The notes under the pieces are model-generated. The model saw only the letters and a list, made by a program, of their open reading frames with translations. It made no database searches and was not told the origin of the DNA. 64,000 nt of DNA from Sphingobacterium sp. CZ-2 (GTDB lineage Bacteria; Bacteroidota; Bacteroidia; Sphingobacteriales; Sphingobacteriaceae), in the NCBI RefSeq assembly GCF_004526235.1, contig NZ_CP038159.1, forward strand, positions 3,410,001-3,474,000. Direction: 5' to 3'. Positions 32,840 to 40,285 of the stretch are shown here, piece by piece (the stretch's first letter is position 1; the number at the start of each line of letters is the position of its first letter). The translations under genes and the position numbers were made by a program.

Positions 32840-34393
32840 ATGCAGAAAATACACATACTTTGGGCAGATGATGAAATTGAGTTCCTAAAACCTCATATTT
32901 TGTTGTTGGAACAAAAGGATTACAAGGTCAAGACCGTGAACAACGGCGCGGATGCTGTAGAAGCATTCCAGAGTGAACCCTTTGATCTGGTATTTCTGGA
33001 TGAAAACATGCCGGGACTTACCGGTTTAGAAACATTGAATATCCTTAAAGGTATCAACCCTTCCATTCCTACCGTACTGGTCACCAAAAATGAAGAAGAA
33101 CATCTGATGGAAGAAGCGATAGGCGCTAAAATAGATGATTACCTTATCAAACCTGTAAATCCCAAACAGATCCTTCTGACCATTAAAAAGTTTACCGAAA
33201 ACAAGCGGTTGGTATCGGAACGAACTTCCATGGCTTATCAGCAGGATTTTCGTCAATTGGGAATGCGCATGAATGAGGATCTCGATCATCAACAATGGGT
33301 AGAAGCCTATAAAAAAATCTTGTATTGGGAACTTTCTTTAGAAAAATTAGAGGATGCCGGCATGCATGAAATCTTGACCATGCAGAAGTCCGAAGCCAAC
33401 CTATTGTTCTCTAAATTCATTGAGAAGGAATATTTGAATTGGATCAAAAATCCGGAGCAAGGGCCAACCCTTTCCCACCAATTGTTCAAGAAAAAGGTGT
33501 TCCCGAAAATGGAACCTGACAAACCCACCTTCTTCTTTTTGATTGATAACCTGCGGTACGATCAATGGAAGGTCATCAATGAAGTGCTCACCGATTATTA
33601 CCGGGTGGAAGAGGAAGACAGTTATTACAGTATCCTTCCTACAGCCACGCAATACGCTCGGAATGCTATATTTTCTGGCCTAACTCCTTTGGAAATGGAA
33701 AAACGTTTCCCGAAGGAATGGCAGAATGATGATGATGAAGGCGGAAAAAACCTATATGAAGATGTTTTCCTTGCTGATCAGATCAAAAGACTTTATCGAA
33801 GAGAAATCAAGCATAGCTACACCAAGGTCATTACCTTAGAGCAAGGAAAGAATGTTTTGGAAAACATTAATAAACACATGCAGATCGACCTGAACGTGTT
33901 TGTCTATAATTTTGTGGATATGCTGTCACATGCTCGAACCGATATGGCCATGATCAGGGAGCTTGCCAATGATGAGGCTGCTTACCGATCGCTCACCCTA
34001 TCCTGGTTTGAACATTCACCTTTGCTGGAAGTATTGAAATGGCTTTCCCAACGGCAGGTTCGGGTTATTATTACCACCGACCATGGAACCATCCGGGTGA
34101 GGAAACCGAGCAAGATTATCGGTGATCGGAACACCAATACCAATTTGAGGTATAAACAGGGTAAAAACCTGAATTATGTGGATAAGGACGTATTTGTGAT
34201 CAAAAATCCAGCTGATGCGCAATTACCAAGGATCCATGTCAGCTCTTCCTTTGTTTTCGCAAAAGAAGACACCTACTTTGTTTATCCGAACAACTACAAT
34301 CATTTTGTGAATTATTTCGGCGGGACTTTTCAGCATGGAGGTATCTCCCTAGAGGAAATGATCATCCCATTCATCACTTATAGTCCAAAATAA
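32840..34393 (+). CDS. porX: PorX-type response regulator with PglZ/alkaline-phosphatase domain
   Basis: The 517-residue protein is a response regulator with an unusual output. Residues 1-120 form the receiver (ADDEIEF acidic pocket, phospho-acceptor D54 in VFLDENMPG, the conserved T and K in TVLVTKNE and DYLIKPVNP). Residues about 205-517 form a PglZ domain of the alkaline phosphatase superfamily, with FFLIDNLRYDQW, LPTATQYARNAIFSGL, NFVDMLSHART and ITTDHGTIRVRKP as metal-binding segments. This architecture is PorX, a regulator of the type IX secretion system. In Porphyromonas it works with PorY and the sigma factor SigP, and it has phosphodiesterase activity. tsaE follows after one base. 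gldL and gldM lie further along this window. Confidence 0.93.
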   Translation: MQKIHILWADDEIEFLKPHILLLEQKDYKVKTVNNGADAVEAFQSEPFDLVFLDENMPGLTGLETLNILKGINPSIPTVLVTKNEEEHLMEEAIGAKIDDYLIKPVNPKQILLTIKKFTENKRLVSERTSMAYQQDFRQLGMRMNEDLDHQQWVEAYKKILYWELSLEKLEDAGMHEILTMQKSEANLLFSKFIEKEYLNWIKNPEQGPTLSHQLFKKKVFPKMEPDKPTFFFLIDNLRYDQWKVINEVLTDYYRVEEEDSYYSILPTATQYARNAIFSGLTPLEMEKRFPKEWQNDDDEGGKNLYEDVFLADQIKRLYRREIKHSYTKVITLEQGKNVLENINKHMQIDLNVFVYNFVDMLSHARTDMAMIRELANDEAAYRSLTLSWFEHSPLLEVLKWLSQRQVRVIITTDHGTIRVRKPSKIIGDRNTNTNLRYKQGKNLNYVDKDVFVIKNPADAQLPRIHVSSSFVFAKEDTYFVYPNNYNHFVNYFGGTFQHGGISLEEMIIPFITYSPK

Positions 34394-34394
34394 T

Positions 34395-34805
34395 ATGGAA
34401 TTTATCGCCAGTAAACTGGAAGATTTACCAGCAGCGGCAGCATGGCTGCTCCAACAAGCGAACGATAAACGAGTGTTCATCTTCAAGGCGCCCATGGGTG
34501 CCGGAAAAACCAGCTTTATTAAGGTCATATGTGAGCAATTGGGCGTAGAGGATGCTACATCTAGCCCTACCTTTTCTATTGTCAATGAATACAGCTCTGC
34601 CCATGGACCTGTATACCACTTTGATTTTTACAGGCTAAAAGATGAGCAGGAAGCTTTTGACCTGGGCTATGAGGAGTATTTTTATTCTGGGGATTACTGT
34701 TTTATTGAGTGGCCAGAAAAAATCCCCAACCTTATTCCGGAGGATGCCATCGAGGTCAGCATCCAAGTTGACGATCTGTTCAGACGTCATATTCAATTAA
34801 TTTAA
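34395..34805 (+). CDS. tsaE: tRNA threonylcarbamoyladenosine biosynthesis ATPase TsaE
   Basis: TsaE is the ATPase of the complex that makes t6A37 in ANN-decoding tRNAs, with TsaB, TsaC and TsaD. The 136 residues hold Walker A FKAPMGAGKTSFIK, the SSPTFSIVNEY motif, YHFDFYRLKDEQEAFDLGYEEYF, and FIEWPEKIPNLIPED, all family signatures. The start lies one base after porX, a neighbour pair common in Bacteroidota. The function is unrelated to secretion, so the pairing is probably historical. Confidence 0.95.
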   Translation: MEFIASKLEDLPAAAAWLLQQANDKRVFIFKAPMGAGKTSFIKVICEQLGVEDATSSPTFSIVNEYSSAHGPVYHFDFYRLKDEQEAFDLGYEEYFYSGDYCFIEWPEKIPNLIPEDAIEVSIQVDDLFRRHIQLI

Positions 34806-34871
34806 TATTTTTTTTCATACCGACGCAACCATCCTTGGCTCAGCTGCGTCTTAATTATAAACCGAACACAA

Positions 34872-35435
34872 TTGGAGCCTGCGAAATTATTACATACCTG
34901 GAAAGAATGCCTATCTAACAATCGGAAGGCACAATCGGAATTGTACCAATATTTCGCCCCAAAAATGTATGCTGTCTGCCTACGATTTGCTGAAAATGCA
35001 GAATCGGCACAAGACATCCTACAGAATGGCTTCATCAAGGTGTTCAGCAAAGGTCAAAACTTTGAAGGTAAAGGTTCTTTGGAAGGTTGGATACGTAAGG
35101 TCATGCTGAATTCGGCTATAGAATATTATAGGAAAAACAAGACCGTTTTCCAAACCACAGACAGCATTTATGAGGATCACCATGAACTACCGGCTGATTT
35201 TGACATGCACAGTTTGGGCTATAAAGACCTGCTCAACATGATAAAGGAATTGCCCATAGGCTACAGGACGGTATTCAACCTGTATGCTATTGAAGGCTAT
35301 AATCATAAAGAAATTGCGGAGATGCTGGATATGTCAGAAGGCACTTCGAAATCCCAACTTTCCCGAGCTCGACAATGGCTAAAGGAAAAGTTGAAAAAAA
35401 TGGAGGAAAACATACATGAAAGATCAAGAATTTGA
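34872..35435 (+). CDS. ECF-type RNA polymerase sigma factor
   Basis: The 187-residue sigma-70 family protein has region 2 (about 15-90, CLRFAENAESAQDILQNGF and LEGWIRKVMLNSAIEYYRK). Region 4 (about 125-180) carries the helix-turn-helix YNHKEIAEMLDMSEGTSKSQ followed by LSRARQWLKEKL. No ATG fits; the start appears to be TTG at 34872, since the frame upstream has no ATG back to the tsaE stop. It overlaps the next gene by 20 bp, typical of a sigma/anti-sigma pair. A hairpin (GACGCA/TGCGTC, 34822-34850) lies just upstream. Its targets are unknown. Proximity to porX raises a SigP-like role, which is only inference. Confidence 0.87.
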   Translation: MEPAKLLHTWKECLSNNRKAQSELYQYFAPKMYAVCLRFAENAESAQDILQNGFIKVFSKGQNFEGKGSLEGWIRKVMLNSAIEYYRKNKTVFQTTDSIYEDHHELPADFDMHSLGYKDLLNMIKELPIGYRTVFNLYAIEGYNHKEIAEMLDMSEGTSKSQLSRARQWLKEKLKKMEENIHERSRI

Positions 35436-36150
35436 TAAAATCTTTAAGGATAACCTTGGGGATTTGGAGGTAAACCCTCCAGAAAACCTTTGGGAAAAGA
35501 TGGAGTCTGCACTCGATCAGGAACAACCTGCAAAGGTTAAAAAGATGTTTCCTTGGAAAACATGGAGCATTGCAGCAACCTTATTGTTGGCTTTAGGATT
35601 TACTTTTAAGCTTTCCCAGTTCAGGGAGGAGCAGGTGGATCCGAAAAAGGAATATTTAGCCAAAATCAAGGAAGAAGCTGAAGCCCCGAAACCGGAACAA
35701 ATGGTAACGGAAAAATTGGAGGCCCCTATTACCAAGGAAGAAGTTGAACCCCAGGAAGCAAATCCGACTTCCAGAACAATTGCCCTCAAAGAGCAACCCA
35801 AAAAAGCAGCGGTTATTCGAGCGGAGAGCAGGCAGCAGGTACAAGTACCGGCATTACAAACGATGGATACAGCAATGGAATTTGAAGGAGCGGGTAGTCT
35901 GACAAGGGAAGCAGAACCCTTGACTGCCAAATCAACGGCTCCTCAAGCAAATTTAGCAATAGAGCCTACGGAGGCCATTTTGAATAAGACAGAAATTGTT
36001 TCCACTAAGCCCAAACAAGGTTTATTTGTCAGGCTATTGAATAATGTTGCTGACAACATCAACATCATCAACAAGGATGTTGAGTTTTCAGAAGACGAAG
36101 AAGGAACCATTAAAATAGATTTATCCAAATTGATTACAAAAACCAAATAA
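35416..36150 (+). CDS. Probable anti-sigma factor, single-pass membrane protein
   Basis: The 244 residues begin MKDQEFDKIFKDNLGDLE with PPENLWEKMESAL, a pattern seen in Bacteroidota anti-sigma-like proteins. One membrane segment follows (about 50-63, WSIAATLLLALGFTF). The rest is a Glu-, Pro- and Lys-rich periplasmic region (about 70-200) and a short C-terminal block. The 20-bp overlap with the sigma gene supports an anti-sigma role. No zinc-binding anti-sigma motif (HxxxCxxC) is visible, so the mechanism would differ from that class. Confidence 0.65.
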   Translation: MKDQEFDKIFKDNLGDLEVNPPENLWEKMESALDQEQPAKVKKMFPWKTWSIAATLLLALGFTFKLSQFREEQVDPKKEYLAKIKEEAEAPKPEQMVTEKLEAPITKEEVEPQEANPTSRTIALKEQPKKAAVIRAESRQQVQVPALQTMDTAMEFEGAGSLTREAEPLTAKSTAPQANLAIEPTEAILNKTEIVSTKPKQGLFVRLLNNVADNINIINKDVEFSEDEEGTIKIDLSKLITKTK

Positions 36151-36154
36151 TACT

Positions 36155-36964
36155 ATGAAACTTAAATTTTTACTGGCCAGCTTTGCCAGCCTGATCTTAG
36201 GCATTTCCATGAGTACTGCGCAGATTGTTTACAAGAAAGAGAAAAAAGGGGGTTCTGATAACGTAAGCATCAGCATTGGAAAGCAGGATTCAGAAAACGA
36301 AGATGAGCAAGAGGATGATGGCGATGCTGATTCCAAATACCCAAGAGCCTATGGCGGAATAACATTCACCAGATTAGATTGGGGTTTCTCCAGGTTGTCA
36401 GATGATGGCAGCTTTACCCTTTCCGAGGACAATAAATTCATGAGCTCCAAGAAATCTTCCAATTTCGGATTTGATATTGCCCAATTCGGCGTAAGGTTCA
36501 ATGATAACTTTAAGATGTATCTTTCGGCAGGATTTGAATGGAATTATTGGCGATTGAAAAACGATGTGCTCCTATTACAGGATCAATCCCCTATCGCTTA
36601 TGACGATTTGAATCCAGATGCTAAATATTCCAAGAATGTGATCACCTCAACCTATCTGCGGGTGCCTTTGAGTTTTGAATTGAGAACGCGTCAATTGAGT
36701 GGCGGAAAAAGAGTGAAACTTGCCTTTGGTGCTATGACAGGTGTATTATTAAAAGGAACACAACGTTTGAAGAGCGAAGAGTTCGGAAAACAGAAATACA
36801 AGGACAACTATAACTTCCAGACCTTCCAATATGGTCCGTTTGTAAGGATAGGATATGACAACTTTGGTCTTTTCACCAAATATTACATGAACGACCTGTT
36901 CGAAAAAAGCCCTGATCAGGAAGGCCTACGAAACCTTGCTTTCGGTATTACCTTGGGCTTTTAA
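36155..36964 (+). CDS. Outer membrane beta-barrel protein
   Basis: The 269-residue protein has a signal peptide (MKLKFLLASFASLILGISMS, cleavage near TAQ). An acidic linker follows (about 45-65, rich in Asp and Glu), then alternating amphipathic strands ending in a C-terminal aromatic (ITLGF), consistent with a small barrel. It closes the sigma/anti-sigma operon, 4 bp after the preceding stop, so it may report on or be regulated by that system. The family is not recognised. A terminator-like hairpin follows at 36997. Confidence 0.7.
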   Translation: MKLKFLLASFASLILGISMSTAQIVYKKEKKGGSDNVSISIGKQDSENEDEQEDDGDADSKYPRAYGGITFTRLDWGFSRLSDDGSFTLSEDNKFMSSKKSSNFGFDIAQFGVRFNDNFKMYLSAGFEWNYWRLKNDVLLLQDQSPIAYDDLNPDAKYSKNVITSTYLRVPLSFELRTRQLSGGKRVKLAFGAMTGVLLKGTQRLKSEEFGKQKYKDNYNFQTFQYGPFVRIGYDNFGLFTKYYMNDLFEKSPDQEGLRNLAFGITLGF

Positions 36965-36987
36965 AAAGAAAAATGAAATGTAAAATG

Positions 36988-36995
36988 TATTTTTG
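36988..36995 (+). promoter_or_regulatory. -7 promoter box upstream of the ABC ATPase gene
   Basis: TATTTTTG matches TAnnTTTG. The predicted start (about 37000) falls inside a terminator-like hairpin at 36997-37025, so the two signals overlap. Confidence 0.4.
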
Positions 36996-36996
36996 T

Positions 36997-37025
36997 GTCG
37001 GATCCTAAAGGTCCGACATTTTTTT
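36997..37025 (+). terminator. Intrinsic terminator after the sigma/anti-sigma operon
   Basis: GTCGGATCC pairs with GGTCCGAC (one bulged T, loop TAAA), followed by A and seven T. It ends one base before the ATG of the next gene at 37026, so it separates the two units with no spare sequence. Confidence 0.75.
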
Positions 37026-38084
37026 ATGGGTAAACAAGCTAATTCCTGTCAATATATATTTTCTGATGTTCAACAACCGGATCTCCCCTTGATCCACGGA
37101 AAAGACCTTTCCTGTGTTTTCGAAGGGAACATTACTGTTACAGCGGTAGATCATGTACATTTTGGCATTGAGGAAGGACAGATTACGGCTATCATCGGGG
37201 AATCGGGAAGTGGCAAAAGTACCCTATTGAAACTAATCTACGGTATGTTGGAGCCAACAAGTGGCGAAGTGAGGTACAGAGGTTGGTTGGTTCCCACCCG
37301 AAAGGACAAGCTTATCCCAGGACATGATGCCATGAAATTGGTTTCCCAAGGATTTGATGATCTTAACCTATATGCCAAAGTATGGGATAATGTGGCTTCC
37401 CAACTTTCCAATACCAACCTTGCTCTAAAGGCGAGCAAAACCCAGGAAACACTGGAGCGATTAAGGATCGACCATTTGGCAAAAAAACGTGTGGCAGACC
37501 TCAGTGGCGGCGAAAAACAACGGGTGGCCATCTGCCGGGCATTGATCAATGATCCCGAGGTATTGCTTATGGATGAGCCATTCAACCAGGTGGATGCTGC
37601 CTTTCGTGACGAATTGCAACAGGACATCCAACAGATCGTTGCCGAAACCGGCCTAACGTTGGTAATGGTGTCCCATGACCCTGCAGAGGTTTTGGCCATG
37701 GCCAATAAACTTATCGTGATGAAGAACGGTAAAATTGCCGATGCGGGAGACCCACATGCTTTATATAATTGGCCGCATCATCCTTACACTGCCCGATTAT
37801 TGGCTAAAAGTAATATCCTACAGCCCAATGAGGCAAAAATATTAGGTATAGAGACCGAGCATCCCATTGCTATCCAACAGGAACATATACAGACAGAATT
37901 GAACCTGAATGGCAATTATTGGATCAAGGATGTCCGATTCCGTGGCTTTTTCAACGAATTGATCATTGGCAATGAAGAAGTAACCCTTCATCAGATCCAA
38001 TTCCCAAGGTTAGATGTCAAAAAAAATACGAGAATTGATATTCTCGTAACTACTTACCATGTTTTTGAACCGAAATCCATTTAA
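37026..38084 (+). CDS. ABC transporter ATPase, FbpC/PotA-like
   Basis: The ATG at 37026 (MGKQANSCQYIFSD) is chosen over an upstream in-frame start whose codons lie inside the terminator hairpin. The 352 residues show Walker A IGESGSGKST, signature VADLSGGEKQRVAICRAL, Walker B VLLMDEPFNQVD, and the H-loop VMVSHDPAEV. A C-terminal extension (about 265-352) resembles the TOBE-like regulatory domain of importer ATPases. Iron, polyamine or sulfate-type import is possible, but no permease or binding protein is adjacent. The 3' end overlaps the convergent esterase gene by 35 bp. Confidence 0.82.
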   Translation: MGKQANSCQYIFSDVQQPDLPLIHGKDLSCVFEGNITVTAVDHVHFGIEEGQITAIIGESGSGKSTLLKLIYGMLEPTSGEVRYRGWLVPTRKDKLIPGHDAMKLVSQGFDDLNLYAKVWDNVASQLSNTNLALKASKTQETLERLRIDHLAKKRVADLSGGEKQRVAICRALINDPEVLLMDEPFNQVDAAFRDELQQDIQQIVAETGLTLVMVSHDPAEVLAMANKLIVMKNGKIADAGDPHALYNWPHHPYTARLLAKSNILQPNEAKILGIETEHPIAIQQEHIQTELNLNGNYWIKDVRFRGFFNELIIGNEEVTLHQIQFPRLDVKKNTRIDILVTTYHVFEPKSI

Positions 38085-38922
38085 GCATTTCAGCAAACCA
38101 ATCGGCATCACTGGTTTTGTTATGCATTCCAAACCCATGTCCGCCCTTTTCATAGGTATATAGCGTATTTGGAACAGCGAATCTTTTCAAACTTTCCTGA
38201 TACCTCAAACTATTTTCTATCGGCACAGCCTGATCATCTTTCGCACTCATCAGAAATGTTGGCGGTGTCTTTTTGCTGACCTGTTTATCCAATGAAAAAA
38301 GTTCCACATCAGTCTGCGATGAAACAGGACCGATCAGATTCTGCTTAGATCCTTTATGGGTTACTCCATCTTCCATCGAAATCACGGGGTAACAAAGTAT
38401 GGAGAAATCAGGTCGAAGGTCAGCCTTTTTCCAGCCTTTTACTTGCGGTTTGTCATAAAAATTAGCCAATGTTCCCGCCAAATGACCGCCCGCCGAAAAT
38501 CCAATCACCACAATCTTTTTCCCTTTGTTTTCTTTCCGTATCCTTTGCATCGCCATTTGTGCATCCTGTAGCGGACCAAAGCGCTTATCTTTCATGGTTT
38601 CTACCTTAGGCAAACGATAATCCAGCACATAGGCATGATATCCTAAGCTATTTAGCCTTTTTGCCACATCATGGCCTTCATGACCAATAGCAACCCGCGC
38701 ATAACCTCCTCCAGGAATGATCAAGAACACCAAGTCATCTTTTACATTCGATGTGGCCAGATGGGCATAGAGCTTTGGCTTATCTGCTTCTTCCAATTCA
38801 GAAATAGGCTTAGCAGCATCCGGAATCTCTTGATCACCATATAAATAACTTTTAACCCCAGTCTCTTGGGCATTAATTTGCAAACTAATCACGGTAAATA
38901 CGATCAACATTATTTTTTTCAT
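38050..38922 (-). CDS. Secreted alpha/beta-hydrolase (esterase)
   Basis: The 290-residue protein has a signal peptide ending near LQINAQ. Alpha/beta-hydrolase features follow: the oxyanion segment LIIPGGGYARVAIGHEG, the nucleophile elbow IGFSAGGHLAGTLA (GxSxG), the acidic residue in LMSAKDDQAVP, and the catalytic histidine in YEKGGHGFGMHN. It resembles secreted esterases that deacylate polysaccharides (acetylxylan-esterase or BD-FAE-like). The actual ester is unknown. It is convergent with, and overlaps, the ABC ATPase gene, and probably shares a transcript with the alanine dehydrogenase gene upstream (20-bp gap). Confidence 0.84.
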   Translation of the reverse strand: MKKIMLIVFTVISLQINAQETGVKSYLYGDQEIPDAAKPISELEEADKPKLYAHLATSNVKDDLVFLIIPGGGYARVAIGHEGHDVAKRLNSLGYHAYVLDYRLPKVETMKDKRFGPLQDAQMAMQRIRKENKGKKIVVIGFSAGGHLAGTLANFYDKPQVKGWKKADLRPDFSILCYPVISMEDGVTHKGSKQNLIGPVSSQTDVELFSLDKQVSKKTPPTFLMSAKDDQAVPIENSLRYQESLKRFAVPNTLYTYEKGGHGFGMHNKTSDADWFAEMLKWISVQKHGK

Positions 38923-38942
38923 AGGTTTAGGATTGGCTTTAT

Positions 38943-40154
38943 TTACAGATTGGCCATGACAATCAGATTCAGATCCTTACAAGGTAGATTGAATTTTTCG
39001 CTCATATCCTTGTTGGTCAGGTTGCCATGGTACAAATAGATGGCACTTCTGATGCCTTGATTTGCCCAGATCATATTGTTCATTCCTCCTGCTTCACCGA
39101 TCTCCAACAGAATGGGCGTAAAGATATTCGTTAGAGCATAAGTCGCCGTTCGAGCCACCCGGGAAGCAATATTCGGAACACAATAATGGATCACATCGTA
39201 TTTCTTAAATACAGGCTTACCATGATTGGTCACTTCTGAGGTTTCAAAACAGCCCCCTTGATCGATACTAACATCGATCAACACCGAATTGGGTTTCATT
39301 TTGGATACCGTATCTTCCGAAATCAGGCATGGCGTACGCCCGTTCTTTGCCCGCACGGCCCCTATAACCACATCGCAGGATTTCACGGCCTTGTTCAACA
39401 CAATAGGTTGGATGATCGAAGTAAAGACACGGCTCCCCACATTGCTCTGCAACCGGCGAAGCCGGTATACCGAACTATCAAAAACCTTTACCTGAGCTCC
39501 TAATGCAATGGCTGTTCTTGCGGCAAATTCCCCAACCGTACCAGCCCCGATAATGACCATTTCGGTAGGAGGAACACCCGTAACACCACCCAACATCAGG
39601 CCCTTACCATCAAAAACATTCGAAAGATATTCTGCTGCTATCAGAACAGAAGTCGCACCCACAATTTCACTCATGGCGCGGACAACCGAAAGATGCCCCC
39701 CTTCGTCCTGCAGATATTCAAAGGATAAGGAGGTAACTTGTTTCTTCATCAAAGCCTTCAAAACTTCCAATGACATAAGGGATGGCTGCTGCGAACTGAA
39801 AAGCACCTGTCTGGTTTTCATCAATTCCACTTCTTTGAGTGTAGGACTGGATATTTTGATAATGATATCGGCCTGGAAAACTTCTTTTTTATCATGTACG
39901 ATCTCTGCACCCTGTTCACTGTAGTGGTGGTCTAAAAAATTGGAGGCATTCCCAGCACCACTCTCCAGGATTACCCGGTGCCCATTTTCCACCAATAAAC
40001 CTACGGATAATGGCGTTAGTGCGATCCTGTTTTCTTGAAAAGTATGTTCTTTTGGAATTCCTATGGCCAATTGTCCCCTTTTCTTCCCGCTACTTAACAG
40101 CGCTTCTTGAGGCTGTAACACACCCTGTTGCGCTAATTTGGACACATTCATCAT
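38943..40154 (-). CDS. ald: Alanine dehydrogenase
   Basis: Ald interconverts L-alanine and pyruvate plus ammonia with NAD. The start at 40154 (MMNVSKLAQQGVLQPQEALL) gives 403 residues, the usual Bacteroidota length; an upstream in-frame start would add 26 hydrophobic residues that do not fit a cytosolic enzyme. Motifs are GIPKEHTFQENRIALTP at the N-terminus, SFEYLQDEGGHLSVVRAMSE, and the NAD-binding MVIIGAGTVGEFAARTA. In Bacteroidota the gene is often close to porX and tsaE, as here. An AlaDH/PNT-like role is certain at family level. Confidence 0.9.
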   Translation of the reverse strand: MMNVSKLAQQGVLQPQEALLSSGKKRGQLAIGIPKEHTFQENRIALTPLSVGLLVENGHRVILESGAGNASNFLDHHYSEQGAEIVHDKKEVFQADIIIKISSPTLKEVELMKTRQVLFSSQQPSLMSLEVLKALMKKQVTSLSFEYLQDEGGHLSVVRAMSEIVGATSVLIAAEYLSNVFDGKGLMLGGVTGVPPTEMVIIGAGTVGEFAARTAIALGAQVKVFDSSVYRLRRLQSNVGSRVFTSIIQPIVLNKAVKSCDVVIGAVRAKNGRTPCLISEDTVSKMKPNSVLIDVSIDQGGCFETSEVTNHGKPVFKKYDVIHYCVPNIASRVARTATYALTNIFTPILLEIGEAGGMNNMIWANQGIRSAIYLYHGNLTNKDMSEKFNLPCKDLNLIVMANL

Positions 40155-40220
40155 TTTACACAAAAAATAAGTTATGCTAAAAATACATAATATTATTTCA
40201 ATTAAACAGCCATAAAGGAT

Positions 40221-40228
40221 TATATTTG
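40221..40228 (+). promoter_or_regulatory. -7 promoter box of the CapD-like gene
   Basis: TATATTTG matches TAnnTTTG, 57 bp before the ATG at 40286. No clear -33 element is found. Confidence 0.45.
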
Positions 40229-40285
40229 ACAATTAATCACATATTAGAAACAATAAATCGTAAGTTTACAAACTAACCAGGTACG

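Noticed and set aside
34822..34850. GACGCA/TGCGTC hairpin as a terminator for tsaE.
   Set aside because: No T-run follows and the next gene starts close by, so termination is not supported.
36993..37025. Upstream in-frame start of the ABC ATPase (MCRILKVRHFF).
   Set aside because: Its codons form the terminator hairpin and T-run; the ATG at 37026 gives a normal N-terminus.
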